Origin: Hoplostethus atlanticus
Lineage: Eukaryota; Chordata; Actinopteri; Trachichthyiformes; Trachichthyidae
Assembly: GCA_034670405.1 (NCBI GenBank)
Contig: JAXDDX010000071.1
Location: forward strand, 378,001 to 442,000
Reading direction: 5' to 3'
DNA: 64,000 nucleotides
Part shown: positions 16,860-32,245 of the stretch, piece after piece
Position numbering within the stretch: the stretch's first letter is position 1
How the letters are laid out: each line of letters starts with the position of its first letter
The notes under the pieces: generated by a model
Database searches by the model: none
What the model was told of the DNA's origin: nothing
Seen by the model: only the letters and a program-made list of their open reading frames with translations
Position numbers and translations under genes: made by a program

Positions 16860-17190
16860 TTCAGGGCTCTATTTTCGTCAGTGTTCACTGGTGCATTGGC
16901 AATTTCGTGCAGCGCAAATGACAACCGTTTTAAGCCGTTGTCAGTTTGGTGATTTGGTGGATAGATTCGCGCCGTGACGGGCGGGGCGACGCACCAGGGG
17001 TGTGTGTCACTAAAAACCAGCTGGCCCAGTTGGATTTGTGTTCCAGTTTTGGGGTGGAGTTACGCCTGCGCCTTCCGCATGTGAAGATCACTGCAAGACA
17101 ATCACGCAGCCTTTTGGCCATACTGTTGTGTTTTGGAAGGATTTCTCCGAATTTATTCCCAGAAATGTATGTGATCTTCTGATTGATCAT
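16860..17190. mobile_element. hAT-like non-autonomous element (CAGGGCTCTATTTTCG end)
   Basis: The left end CAGGGCTCTATTTTCGTC is a recurrent fish hAT-type terminus, followed by a GC-rich interior with CGGGGCGACGCACCAGGG. The right end is not clear. The overlapping opposite open frames of about 80 codons have no recognisable domain. Confidence 0.5.
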
Positions 17191-17859
17191 TTTTTATTAT
17201 ATTGGTAGAATTCCTTATCCATTAATGCAAAAAAACTCATTTTTATTGTATTTGAAAAAAACAATATGATCAAAGTATTGCAGCCTCTAAAATATCTAAA
17301 GCATTGAAGACTGTGAATGTGTTCTTTTAAAACGTTTAGAGCACTTTTAGGGCATTTTCTCATTTGTTTTTCTTACTCCGTATTTTCAATAAAGTTATGA
17401 TAAAAAAAGGAGGAAAGCAGGATTTAGGAGGAGGAGGACTAATGTTTGTTTGTGATACTATGTGAATTTTTGTGATATGCACTTTGTGTGGGTTTTGATG
17501 CACTAAACTGATAATACTTTTATTATTTATATTCAAACACAAGGGTGAACGCTTGCTATTCGTTTGCTGTCAGTGTGACAGGAGGAGACGGTGGTTGGTA
17601 TCGCCATAACAGCTACGCGCTGTTACCCCCGGTCCATACCCTGGGACCCGTAACACTAACACTTGTCTGGAGGACAAATGTTGCTTATTCGCTTTCATTT
17701 GTGTCATGAAAGCACATTTTGTTTTACAGTTCCAGGCATTTTGGAAGTTAACTTCTATGTGTTGGATCTGCCAGTCGGACTGACCAAACTGTCACATCCT
17801 TGTTTTGTTTCCTCCTAGTCCGGAGCCTTGTCCTTGTTTACCACCAGTCGTTGCTCACC
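17191..17859. other. Upstream region of the glyatl-like gene
   Basis: AT-rich sequence, then CG-containing sequence near 17575-17650. One or more noncoding exons could lie here but none can be fixed from the sequence alone. Confidence 0.35.
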
Positions 17860-20800
17860 ATGTTGGTTCTGGGCACAGAAGAGCTGAAGGCAGCGCAGGA
17901 GCTTCTGAAGCAGGCATTTCCTCACTCCATCAAGGTATCATGTATAACTATTAAACCACACACCTGTGTCAAGTAAGTAGCTGTTTATTTTGTGGCATGT
18001 ACATTTCTTTCCAGGGACAAATAATTCTGTCTGTCTGACTCAATATCGGCCTGTCTGTCACACAATAATCAAATGATTGTTTTTGCTCTGATTATTCTCT
18101 CCCACTGAGGTAATAAATAATAATAATAATAATAATAATAATAAACAATAATAAACTGTTTACATGCATACCAAAAACATAATTCTCTGTTAACACCTTT
18201 TTCATCCAGTCTCAGACCAGTGATTGATTAATGTCTCACCCATGTTCAAAAAAGTTTAATATAAGTGATGTTAAACATTAATGAAGTGCAATTGCAATGG
18301 GTCTCCAATCCCCATACAGCAACAATGGAAATGTAAATAATACAAATTATAAATAAAATAAAATAATAAAATAAAAATAGGGGCAGGGACATAAACAGGG
18401 ATGGCGTTGGCTGGATGCGGGAGAGAATCAGGCTGGTAGGCTGGTTCTCTCTGCATCCAACACCGGCTGCTGGCTCATTTAGCAAAGCAACTGATCATGT
18501 TAACATGTGACTACTAGCCACTGCTAATGCTAGCTTCTACTAGATACGTTAGCTAGTGTGCTAATCAGATGTGTTAATAAAAGACAGTGATTAAGGGTTA
18601 AACATCTGTTGAACAAGTGATGTCAGTGTTGTGAAGGACTCCTATTATTATTGATTATACCCTAACTTCCAAATTCATGAACAAATGGTTTCTGTGATGC
18701 GTAACAGGTCTACGGCTGTTTATTCACCATCAACGCAGGCAAATCCCACAACCTGGAGGTGGTTGCCGACGCCTGGCCGGATTTCAGAGCTATTATATGT
18801 AAACCAAAGCAAAAGGTGACTTACTTTCAATAGTTCTTTAGTATCACTGCTGAGCTGAGCATTGCTGACAATTTTTCAATGCTGATACTATTCCCATACT
18901 TCCCATACCAGATTCAATACGATTTTCATCAATCTTTATTGAATTAGATAACGCACTCAGAGTAAATACTTTTCTGTGTAAAATTTATACATATAGATGT
19001 TCTACATTATGAGGCCACATTCTCAATGGAAATGTAAGATTTTCAGTACCTTTTGAGGCTTTCAGGTCAATACCAAAACCAAAGACATATAGAGCATAAG
19101 CACTTTATGACAGACTTTATGGGTCACGTAGTATTTGCAAATTAATTTTGTTTTTTAACCTGCTGGTAGTGCGAATGGGAGGAGTTTCATCAGGACGATT
19201 CCGCTAAATTGTCAATCACAGACAAATATACTCAATTTCTTTCCAACAAGCCCAAAAAATGGATGTACATACCCTGTACCAAGCACAACACGGGTCACAT
19301 ATCTGTCCTGTGGACCCCAGGGCTCTGCTGACCGAGAGGGTGAATACAACATCTACAGTGTCTACTCCAAAGACCAGGACAGCCTGAGACGTCTGCTCAG
19401 CTCTCCTGGCGTTCTCAACTGGGATACTTACACTCTGCTGGCAGGTAAAGTGTTTTTTCTATTCTTTTAAAAAAAAAAATCTTTTTCTACTCAGAAGACA
19501 GGAAGTCGTCGTCTTCAAAGAACTTTGAATGTCCTGGACATATTTTTTCCTACTCGACACAACCCTTTGTCCCCCCAAAACTACTCTAACCTATTCTGTT
19601 CATTCAAACTTCAATCTCCGTGTCTACATTTAACAAAAGGACAAAATAGACACCCCTTTTTAAGAAGGTTTCTAACATTTGCTGCTGTTTAGCTAATGAT
19701 ATATTCTGATAGCTGAAGATGCAGTATCAGTACCATTCTCCAACCAACTCAAACATCTTGCACTTTCCATTTCCATGCGGAATCAACCCATCCAATCCAA
19801 CCTAACCTATCAACCTATCCAATACATGTCTCATCACAATCTTCAAATATCCCAAAATAGAAATATACACATCTCTTCTCTGTGAAAAGGGCCAACTTGG
19901 GGCCAAATTAATGGATTACTCTTCCTAGTGATGACCTACAGGTATTTTGAGGCACACAACAATATGTTCCATCTATTGTCAGGATGTGACCTCTGATCCT
20001 TGACCTCCTTGACTATTGGTTGCTTGTAATGTTGGTGATCAGCGCATCAGCTATATTGTAAACAATTCTTTAAAAAGAAATCCTAAATTGTAAAAAAAAA
20101 AAAAAAAAATTGTAAAATTTCCAAAATACAAAATGCACTGGAAATGCTCCAACAGGCACATTACTAACTGTAGCTGAATTTGATTTTGACCTTTGACCTC
20201 CTTAATATTGGTTGCTTGTAATGTTAATGATCTGGAACAGAAGCTTATTCTACTGTTGCAGGCAGTAAAATATAATGTTTTTTCCCATCCGGATAAGGTG
20301 TTGACCTCCGCCACATCGATGCAGTGAAGGAGCTTGCAACTCTGAATAACGTCCCTTCCAAAGTCCAGCTCATCATGCATGAAATGATGCTGAAAGACAG
20401 CAGTCAACTAACTGCTCCTAAAAGGTGGGCCGCACAGTCTAGAAAGAAGCCCTTGCTCTTTGATTCTGAGGGGCTGACACCAAAACCTGACGTTTACCGT
20501 TGGTGTTTTAGATCGCTGAAAATTTTGCTGCTATCAAACTTCATTGTAGCTCCTGGAAATATCTCAATGCGACATCACATTGTCTGCGTTTGACCATTTA
20601 CCTGTGGGTATAAGAAAAATACACCACAAAACAAATATAATCCATCTAAATTAGACCTAGACACAATCTGGACACAATGGCATCTTTGCCATGTGTAAAG
20701 GGGGACAATGACATTGTCTTCTCATCCTTTTCCTCAGCCAACCTGGAGGCAGGCTGAGACCTTTGACCTCTGCTGATGCCGAGCTGGTAAGCAGCTCCTG

Positions 20801-21143
20801 GAAGCATGGAGGAAACAGGAACAGCTTGAATTCGGTGCTGAGTTACATCTCCAACCATCCCAGCCTGTGTGTGACCGTGGAGGGGGAGGCCACCCCAGCG
20901 TCCTGGCTGCTCGTCTACAACCACTGTGCTCTGGGTCTGCTGTTCACCCGGCCAGAACACAGGAACCGTGGCTACGCCAAGCTTCTGGTCTCCACCATGG
21001 CACCAACACTCCTGCAGCAAGGCTACCCGGTCTACTGTTTCATGGAGGAGGGCAACGAGGCGTCCTATCGGCTGTTTAAGTCTCAGGGTTTCACAGAGGA
21101 TCTGAGATTTCGCTCTGTGTGGTTTGAAGTGAACAGTCGATGA
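17860..21143 (+). CDS. Glycine N-acyltransferase-like protein, five exons
   Basis: The family transfers an acyl group from acyl-CoA to glycine or a related amino acid, usually in mitochondria. Exons are 17860-17934, 18708-18815, 19321-19444, 20298-20424 and 20738-21143, with consistent phases and a total of 279 aa, within the usual 280-300 aa. The N-terminal half has VYGCLFTINAG, EVVADAWPDFRAIICKP and YSVYSKDQDSLRRLLSSPGV, the order seen in GLYAT-like proteins. The C-terminal half is a GNAT fold with WLLVYNHCALGLLFTRPEHR, RNRGYAKLLVST (the acyl-CoA pyrophosphate loop) and GYPVYCFMEEGNEASYRLFK followed by QGF. The ATG has the context CTCACCATGT. Which GLYAT or GLYATL paralogue it represents cannot be settled, so no symbol is given. 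It is followed 640 bases later by rbbp9 on the same strand. Confidence 0.9.
18112..18145. repeat. (TAA)n microsatellite
   Basis: About ten ATA/TAA units in intron 1 of the glyatl-like gene. Confidence 0.9.
19960..20260. mobile_element. Two SINE-like fragments in glyatl-like intron 3
   Basis: The motif TGACCTCCTTGACTATTGGTTGCTTGTAATG at about 20000-20036 recurs as CCTTAATATTGGTTGCTTG at about 20200-20220. Each is followed by TGATC and AAGCTTATTC-like sequence. They belong to the same dispersed family as 21180-21355. A poly-A run at 20092-20110 separates them. Confidence 0.5.
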
Positions 21144-21174
21144 AGCTTATTACAAATATACGTACTTCCTCCCT

Positions 21175-21355
21175 GTGAAAAGGGTCAAATTCAGAAGCTC
21201 TACTAGCAGCACATTTCTCTACTCTGACCCTTGACCTCCTTACTATTGTTCGCATGTAATGTTGGTGATCTACGACTTGAAGCTTATTCAGCTGTTGACC
21301 ATTGGAAGTTTCTCTGGATAAGAGTGTCAACTAAATCTCTACATTGTAGGTGTAT
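21175..21355 (+). mobile_element. SINE-like element with GGATAAGAGTGT tail
   Basis: CTCTGACCCTTGACCTCCTT, then TGTAATGTTGGTGATCTACG and TCTCTGGATAAGAGTGTCAAC and TAAATCTCTACATTG. The tail is typical of fish tRNA-derived SINEs. It is the fullest copy of this family in the window. Confidence 0.6.
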
Positions 21356-21781
21356 TTCAAAAATACACACAATGCACTGTAAATGCTGAAACAAGCACAT
21401 TAATTATAATTTTTGTGTGTCCTTGATGAGGAAAAAATTGTATATAATTTTCATATAATATTGTATATATATATATAAATTATATAATATACTTTTATTT
21501 GTTTAAGCAGCTTAATCAATCCCTGATTAGACAGCTATAATGGAAACTACCTGGCAGAGTACTGCTGGTTTTCTACTCTGCCAGGTAGTTTGAGTACTAC
21601 TCTGGACCCCGAGGCCCGGATTTGAGGACCACTGATATAGCGTATGTGGTCCATTTTCTTGTACGCATGACCCTCTTATTTTGAAATGAACATACCGGAA
21701 CTCCTATTCTTGTTCCGGCTGGCAGAACTTATCCAACCAGAGCAACGAAGAGGGAAATTTAGCTATCAAGTTTTCACAGAA
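21356..21781. other. Intergenic gap between glyatl-like gene and rbbp9
   Basis: It contains an AT-rich patch (21440-21500), a hairpin made by ACCTGGCAGAGTA and its inverse TACTCTGCCAGGT at about 21550-21593, and GGATTTGAGGACCACTG, a motif common in fish interspersed repeats. The rbbp9 promoter must lie in or near it. Confidence 0.45.
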
Positions 21782-24764
<2,983 letters not shown>

Positions 24765-24794
24765 AGGTGTCTCATGCACTTTTAATACAGTTGG

Positions 24795-25075
24795 AGAATG
24801 TCCCGTAACCAGAATGTCACAGGTTCAATCCCTGCAAATTGAAATGGAAAAGGTTCTAGCTGGAAGCGTCCCGGCTTCAGCTTTGAAACCTAAAAAGTTA
24901 AAAAAAAAAAAAAAGCTTCCAGTTGGTGACCACATGGTGTCAGTATTCACTCACCGCCATTCATTTTGAGTGCTGTACTGTACATGTGTCCTGTTGAAGT
25001 GTCCTTGAACACCTTGCCACTCAAAGTTACTTTGCAAGAGCGTCTGCTAAATTCTGTGTAAAATGTAACTTAACA
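24795..25075 (+). mobile_element. tRNA-derived SINE
   Basis: CGTAACCAGAATGTCACAGG and TTCAATCCCTGC resemble a tRNA B-box region. A poly-A run (24900-24914), TCCTGTTGAAGTGTCCTTGA and the tail TTGCAAGAGCGTCTGCTAAATT follow. It begins within 40 bases of the rbbp9 stop, so it probably lies in the 3' UTR. Confidence 0.65.
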
Positions 25076-25930
25076 TCTCACCTGAATATTGACAAACTCC
25101 TGTAAACCTTTTTGGTATCAATTTCAGATTTAAGGTATTGAAAATCTTCAAAATGTTTTCTTACAATTAGAACTCAAATTTAATATATGAAATCAACTGA
25201 GTATGATCTGATTCTGTTCAGAGAAGCAGATGATGCAGGCATTATTGCGTAATGAAACGTGCTTTCATTTGACAAAGTATATAAAAGTGTACTGTTTCAC
25301 AGCGATTAGGAAGGAACAGAACTCGATCACACTATTCCTAATGAGATTCAATTTAATTTCCGGAGAGTCAAGCAAGCGAGGTGCTGCTGAACAGTTTCAT
25401 TCTACAGGTTATATGCTTGTATTCTCAACACAGTCTCTCAAAGGTTTGTGAAATGAGCACAGACTCAAATGCAAGTTACATGTTGTGGACACAAATAATG
25501 TGAAAATTGAATATTATTTTCCTCCACTGCAATTTTTGTGACAATAGTACGAACTGGATAAGCAATTGTCGCGTGAAAAGGTTAGCTGATGGTTTACGGT
25601 GATTTAACAGGCGATTTCTTGCCACTAGAGGGGGCTACTGAGTCAAAACAAAGTTGAGCGTTTGACTATACAACTTCCGTTCCTTGCAACTTTTATTTGA
25701 GTTAATTAGTAGAACCAGGAGATGAAAATCATGAGTTGGTTTTGTGTCATCATTTGCAATGTTCAGGATGAATTTGATACCAAGACAGCGAGTTTATATA
25801 TTTCCCAAACTTTTGTAGAAACTGTAGAAAGTTCAACTACAGCAGTGAAAATGTAGATTAAAATTGTTCTACGTTGTATAAAGTTACTGCTAGGTCATGT
25901 ATTTCCGGCCTGGGGCGCAAAAATCTTTGC
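25076..25930. other. Intergenic, nothing recognised
   Basis: AT-rich sequence without a recognisable exon. An open frame of 73 codons at 25230-25451 has no family match. Confidence 0.45.
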
Positions 25931-27236
25931 CCATTGGGGCCCAATCCCAATGTCCCCCCTAAGGCCTGAACCCTCACAGACTTAACTGACGTCACCTGGT
26001 AAGTGCTTGAGTGTGACAGGCTGCAAGGGCTCGAAATTGTATGAATAGGAATGGGACAGCACTTGGCGACATATCGCGTTACCTTGACGACACCAATTTT
26101 TCTTTGTACGATTGTGGGTTTGGGACTTTTTATTTTCCGTTTTTTACTTTCTTCTCGACCAAGGCACTTAAGGGACCGACTGCCTGTCTTCCAGGCTCTT
26201 GAGTGGACGAGAGTTAATTGTCAATAATCAATTGACTTGTTTTGTCAAAACAGCATCATCAAGCAAAAATTTAAATAAATGGTTGATGAATAAACATTTG
26301 TCCTTGCATTTGTTTACCGTTTCTTTTTACCGCTTCCAGGCTTCCCCTGGTAACCCCGTATTTATCGTCACAACGCTATGAACTGTGGGTAATTCCCTCA
26401 GGCAAAGTCTGCAGGCATTACGGAAAGTGCTTAATGATGCTGTTTTGCCAAAAATTAGTCAATTGATTATTTGACAATTACCTCTCGTGTACTCTGTAAG
26501 GCAAGAGCCTGGGTGAAGAAAGTATAAAACGTAAAATAAAAAGTCCCAAACCCACAATCGTACATAACATATTTTTGGTATCGTCAAGGTAACGCGATAT
26601 GTCGCCAAGTGCTGTCCCATTCCTATGGCCCAATCCCAATGTCCCCCCTAAAGCCTAAGCCCTGAACCCTCACAGACTTAACTGACGTCACCTGGTAAAT
26701 GCTTGAGTGCGAGAGGCTGCAAGGGCTCGAAATTGTATAAATAGGAATGGGACAGCACTTTGCGACAATACCAAAAAAAAATGTATGTACGATTGTGGGT
26801 TTTGGGACTTTTTATTTTACGTTTTTTACTTTCTTCACCCAGGCTCTTGCCTTACAGAGTGGACGAGAGGTAATTGTCAAATAATCAATTGACTCATTTT
26901 GTCAAAACAGCATCATCAAGCAAAAATTTAAATAAATGGTTGATCAATAAACATTTGTCCTTGCATTTGTTTACCGTTTTTTTTTTTACCGCTTCCGGGC
27001 TTCCCCTGGTAACCCCGTATTTATCGTCACAACGCTATGAACTGTGGGTAATTCCCTCAGGCAAAGTCTGCATCGATGCGGACTTACGGAAAGTGTGCAT
27101 AAAGGGCTCAAAAAGTCTGCGAGAGCGCCCTCATGCACTTGACGATTTGACATTGGGACAGCCCTAAACCCTCGCGGATTTAGCGGGAACGCGCCTCAAA
27201 GTCTGAGTCAGTGAGGGGGACATTGGGATTGGGCCA
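25931..27236. mobile_element. Two nested foldback MITEs with GGCCCAATCCCAATGTCCCC ends
   Basis: The terminus GGCCCAATCCCAATGTCCCC occurs at about 25939 and 26630, and its inverse ends the block at about 27213-27234. Both copies carry the same inner segment (GAGTGGACGAGAG, TCAATTGACT, GCATCATCAAGC, GGCTTCCCCTGGTAACCCC) at about 26199-26415 and 26862-27072. Between them, 26515-26625 is the inverse of 26029-26170. This gives two head-to-tail copies, one carrying a long internal foldback. TA lies outside the last copy at both ends (CCTA and TAGTA). No transposase is seen. Confidence 0.7.
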
Positions 27237-28540
27237 TAGTAGGCTCCATGCTAACACTTTAGCATACACTGTCCAATGATAGTAGGCTTCATGCTAACAC
27301 TTTAGCATGCACTGTTGAGTGATAGTAGGCTTCATGCTAACACATGTATGATTTTGGTGTCTATGTTCTCATCATCATCAGTTGACCAAAGGTAAAATCT
27401 CCCAAAAGCTCTGTGTATTCCTTTCTCCTTTCCTTCTCCCTGGACCCCTCCTCCCTTTACCAGAAAGACTGTAAACAGAAGTCTGCCAGCTCGGCCATAG
27501 GTTTGTCTCAGATGTCCTTCCACACACTTTGCAGTGATGTTCTTTTTTTCTCCTTCTCATGGTATAGTGGAACCCAACCAAACGTTACCCTCCTGCTTTC
27601 CTGTCAGGCTCATGTCAAATTGTAGGTAAAAGGATTATTTTGAAAGGATAGATGGAATATATTTTGTCCCAGAGTCATGATGGAGATGAGCATCGGCAAA
27701 AGCAACACACTGTGCGACACCTTTAACGAACCTATCGAAGAGTTGTCATGTTTTATTTTCATATGATGATGATGATAATGTGTGTATGGTTGAAGAACTG
27801 ACTCCTTAATCCTGAGATCTTTTCTGAAATGGCTCATTAGAGGAATCTGTTATTTTAGTATAGAATTAGTTTAGTCTTCAAGATGCATTTAAACAAGATG
27901 CTGAAGGGACAAAGTAGGCCTACACATGCTCACGAACAACCTTCTTCATGGCACACACAAAAACACACACACACTGGAGCCTACTCAATGGCCAGTTCCT
28001 GTACATTAGGTGTTTTGCAGATTATTCCACAACCTGAAACAGCTGAACTGTTCATTCAGCCCATACATCCTGTCAGGGGAAGTAATGGAAACACACGTTT
28101 ACACACACTTACAAACTCTATGCCAATGGCAACACCGTCTCAGGACCGCGCTCTTGTGCTAAATATTCTCTTAAGTCTCAAAAGTAATCCTATGGTCCAA
28201 CATGGTTAAAAAATAAAAGGAAGTCTCAACTGATAAAACATCTGGTGACTGAACTTGTCCTTAAATGTTTTTGACACCCCCTTCCAAGAACCCTTGGTTA
28301 AGCTAGACATGAATTTAGGTGGATTTTTTATTTTTATTTCTTTTATATGTACACTGCTTCACTTCTTTGTTTTATCATCTGTTTTGTCTCTCTAACTGTA
28401 CATGATTAATATTAAAGATGAGAAGGTTGTGCTTAAACCTGCAAGGTGTGCTTGCATTCTTTTGAAGTGTCCCACACAGTGAACATCATGCTGACATTCA
28501 GAGTCACAGACAGACAGACACTTTTCTTACAATATAACCG
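27237..28540. other. Intergenic with a short tandem motif, no gene seen
   Basis: TAGTAGGCTTCATGCTAACA recurs about three times at 27236-27340. A 67-codon minus-strand frame at 27378-27581 contains an HHCKVCGR-like run but no full zinc-finger domain, so it is not called. Confidence 0.4.
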
Positions 28541-28544
28541 CCCC

Positions 28545-28734
28545 AAGTTCTCCCACACAACTAGCCTTCTCTGTTCTCTCCACTGGCTAGCAGCTCATCC
28601 AGTTTAAGACCCTGATGCTACCTCCTACCTCCAGGCTATGGTCAAGCCTTACATTCCCGCCCGAACACTTCTCTCTGCTGCCTCGAGGCGACTGGTTGCC
28701 TTGTCGCTGCTCGGAGGCCCCTGGGGGCCGATCT
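28545..28734 (+). mobile_element. LINE ORF2 C-terminal fragment
   Basis: In broken frames the plus strand reads QFKTLM, then LQAMVKPYIPARTL, then SAASRRLVAL. This matches the conserved tail of fish L2/Rex-type ORF2 proteins (IQFKTLML, YIPARTLRSA, RRLVVP). It ends against the NLR fragment. Confidence 0.6.
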
Positions 28735-29835
28735 ATCTGACACAGAGACACTGAGGAACCAAACAACCCAAACCTAAACCCAGGGTAGAGGGGTTCAGTG
28801 AATGTGGAGGTGAAGGTGTGGAGGTGGATCAGAGAGTCAGAGGAGACTCTGTAGAAGGACAGAGTGCCAGCAGGCCAGTCCAGATACACTCCTACTCTGA
28901 GGAGGAGGAGGGGATGTGTATGTGTGTTGATGTTATTGTGCCAGACAGAGTAATAACCATCAGAGCACTTCAGACTCCAGGACTTGTCATTCTGTCCAAT
29001 CCAGCAGTCAGCACCCTCTCCTCTCCTCTCCTTCTGATTCCTCTGTATGTCACTCCTATATCAACCACTCCTTTCCTCTCCACCTCCCAGTAACATCACC
29101 CAGTCAGACCATTTCTACACAGCACCTGCTTCCAGTAGTCAAACCTCTCTGGGTGATCAGGATATGGATGCTCCTCTTCCACCTCTGTCACCTTCCTGTT
29201 GTCCTCAGACAGAGAGAGGTTTCTGTCTGCTGTGTTTGGGTCCAGTGTGAGTTCACAGGCATCTGATGGGGAGAACAAGACACAATACAGCATCAGTTTC
29301 TGATCTGAGATCTGTTCTGTTCATTATTAGTTAGTTATCATCTTCATTCTCAGTAGGATTTGAATGAATGGAAGTCATATTCTGCTGTGTTGATGGGCTT
29401 TCCATCTCAATAGTTGAATGTTCAGGAATAAAACTAAATCCTCACTTCCTCAGACCTGATTTCAACCAACACACTCCACCATGGTCGACACTGGGGGGAT
29501 AATGGACATATGGGCATTTAATAACCTTCCTTATGAATGAGTTTCCATACAACATCACTGATATCCACCATTAAGCATTAAACAATATGACCCAGCTTCA
29601 CAGTCTGACTGAGAACATGGCTGCCAACTCCATCCGTCTAGAAGACATTGCCTCTCCATACCTGAGAGTGTCCAGTCTCCAGTGTGGATCCTCCAGCCCA
29701 GCAGAGAGCAGCTTCACTCCTGAGTCTCCTGGGTGATTGTAGCTCAGGTCCAGCTCTCTCAGATGGGAGGGGTTGGAGCTCAGAGCTGAGGCCAGAGAAG
29801 CACAGCCTTCCTCTGAGACCAGACAGCCTGACAGG
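28735..29835 (-). pseudogene. Fish NLR-family fragment: one LRR exon and a B30.2 exon
   Basis: Fish NLR-C type proteins are cytosolic immune sensors with NACHT, LRR and often B30.2 domains. The minus-strand exon 29835-29662 is exactly 174 bp, the standard LRR exon length, and reads LSGCLVSEEGCASLASALSS and LRELDLSYNHPGDSGVKLL. The B30.2 exon begins at 29262 with ACELTLDPNTADRNLSLSED and HPERFDYWKQVLCRNGLTG and ends near VYLDWPAGTLSFYRVSSDS and GSSVSLCQI. The B30.2 exon has an in-frame stop where GRCYWEVE is expected, and the frame shifts before VYLDWPAG. No NACHT or further LRR exon lies upstream; a retroelement fossil begins there instead. It is called a decayed gene fragment. Confidence 0.8.
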
Positions 29836-30049
29836 CTGGAAACACACAAAATCACCAGTTGGTCCACCAGTATGTCCGTCCATGTTATGCGTGTGTCAGC
29901 TGACATGGTGTCCGCCCCCGCTGAGTTGGCCCGAGGCAGCACCGTGTTGCAGAGGCGCAGTTGAAATCACCAGAAACATTCACCTCAGATTAGTTTTTAA
30001 AGCGTAATCTCTAGCCTCATAGTTATTCAGGTCACTCTTTTAGGACTGG

Positions 30050-31850
30050 TGCTGCTACTTAAGCTCCCATGTAGGGTGTCCCTCTGCCTCTCTACCAGTT
30101 CAACCTCCGATCATTATCCGTATATGCTTCCTTTATTAGACCGGATCCCCCAGCTATTGTAGCTATTCAAAGAGGGCTTCTGCCATGATCATTTTGGTGA
30201 TCCACCACCATCTCTGGTGGTGTTTGCACTCGGAGAAGATTTTGTAAATCCATATTGGTAATTGGCTCCTCTATCACTCAGCTAACTGGGGTATTACATT
30301 ATCGCTCATTTAGCTCACACCGGCTAATCTATGACACTGATCCTCCATCAGTCAACCAGCCCTCTATCAGGTAGTTGACCCTACTCAGTCAGCGTCTCTA
30401 ATGTTACCCCATGGATTTTGTCCACCAAATCCATTCCGTGATACACAACATGCATTTAGTGCCCGCACTAAATGCCACTGCCACCTGATTGTCCCACCCC
30501 TTGATGTGCCGGATTTCAAGACTATAAGGCTGCAGGAATAGAGACCAGCACACCTGTGGGAGTAATAAACGAAGAAATCTCTCTGGCTCTTGGAGACAAA
30601 GGCACCTGCCAGTACCCCTTCAACAGGTCAAACTTACTCACAAATTATGTAGAACCAACACAGTCAACACAGTCCTCCATACGAGGGAGTGGGAATGAAT
30701 CAGGTTTTGTGACGTTGTTTACCTTACGAAAATCTGAACAGAACCTTGGTGTTTTGTCAGCCTTAGGAACCAGCAGATAGGGAGAGGCCCAACTAGAGTT
30801 ACAGGGTTGAGCAATGTCAATTATCAAGCATACACTTTACCTCTGAGTCTAGACGGTTGCGTTTCTCTAAAGAAACGCGATAGAAGCGCTGTCTGATGGG
30901 CTGAGCATCCCCCACATCAATGTCTTGTTCTATCCAGTGTGTGCGAGTTGTTCAACCGGCCACAATTTCACCTCTCACCAAATCTGAGGTGAGCATCACT
31001 TTATGCAGTGGGACAGACAAGGTTGTTAAACCCATCCCCCGGATCAAGATACAATCCCCTGCATCTGTCTCCTGAGAAAAAGGCAGCACTGACTCCAGCA
31101 CAAATTAATCAGAAGCACCAGTATCTCTTAAAATTCTGACTGGCACCTTTTTATCACTCCCAGCAATTGACACATAACCCAGGTGTGATAAAGAGCAGAG
31201 TAAGTGGAGTAAGTGGAGTGGCCCCATCTGGACTGTCCATCAGATGGGGCCACAACCTTAACCAGACATGTAACCGGAGCAGCTAATGCGACAGATTTTA
31301 CCTGGGCATTACCACTTACATGTCTTGCTTTAACGTTAAGGACAGGGCACTCCATTTTCCAGTGTCCCTTCCCGTGGCAATAATTACAAACCTTAGGCTC
31401 AGACTTTCTAAATGCACTATGAACAAATTCAGGTGAGGTAGGACGGACACCAGTAGTATTTTCAAAAACAATACCAGTACGAGGTTCTCCATAGGTACCT
31501 TTGTGAATCAGTATATATTCATCAGCTCGAGCAGCAGCCTCAGTAGCAGTCTTCACCTTTCGCTCATTTAAATAAACATCAGGGAGTTTTTAAACTGTTC
31601 AAACACAACTAAATCACACAGCCCCTTAAAAGTCTGAGTATCTGTAGCAGTGCACCACCGATTTCCCGTGCAAATTCTACATGGGTCTGTTTATGTCCAT
31701 TCTTCAAGTTCTAAAACATTGATGGTAAGCCTCTGGAACTAACTCATAGGCTTTTAATACCTTAACTGTTGAATAGGTCTCACTGTCAGCTGGGGTCAGA
31801 GCAGAATAGGCTTCCTGGGCTTTTCCAGTCAAAACACATTACAGTATTAA
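30050..31850 (-). mobile_element. Ty3/Gypsy LTR retrotransposon fossil, internal part only
   Basis: On the minus strand, 31556-31128 holds a gag-type segment with a CCHC zinc knuckle, and 30827-30645 holds a reverse-transcriptase segment of Ty3/Gypsy type. The part between probably derives from the protease region. No clear LTR pair was found, and both ends are approximate. The element is broken, with several interruptions and much of pol missing. It is old enough that its ends have been lost and lies beside the decayed NLR fragment. Confidence 0.75.
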
Positions 31851-32245
31851 AGGGGAATTCCGGTATTTTTAAACCTGGGCTTTATTTGTACAAATTTGTC
31901 ATCTATACCGCAAAATAGGTCCAAAAAGTTTTGGAATTGCTCCGGTAGAGCGCCTCAGTCGGCAGTCGTGAAACGGGCTGCAATGGCTGCAACGTAATCC
32001 GCAGGGGCAAGTGCGCCAATCAAAGTACGTCCACTAAAAGTGCTTGTTTTTGCCACTGACAGGCTCAGATTGTTATTGGAAGTGTCTGACAACATTACAG
32101 AAAGGATCGCTACAGAGATAGACCTTTTTTTAACCAGAAACAGAAGTCTCGCTCTGAAATCTGAAATATGAGGTGAGTTGTTGCAGGAACAAAGGTTAAA
32201 AAAAGGTTTCTGGTTAAAAAAAGGTCTATCTCTGTATCACAGATA
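31845..32245. mobile_element. Non-autonomous DNA element (AAGGGGAATTCCGGTATTTT end)
   Basis: It starts TTAAAGGGGAATTCCGG, a recurrent fish interspersed repeat end. It also contains a perfect-looking inverted pair, GAGATAGACCTTTTTTTAACC at about 32119 and GGTTAAAAAAAGGTCTATCTC at about 32212, flanking about 75 bases. Its far end is not clear. Confidence 0.55.

Noticed and set aside
19170-19335. Open stretch after a TGGTAG acceptor reading CEWEEFHQDDSAKLSITDK, just before glyatl-like exon 3
   Set aside because: It is in a different frame from exon 3 and ends in a stop. Exon 3 starting at 19321 gives a phase-consistent, family-length protein without it.
21686-21781. Upstream in-frame ATG extending rbbp9 by 32 residues
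   Set aside because: The extra residues have no counterpart in RBBP9 proteins, and the start at 21782 gives the normal length.
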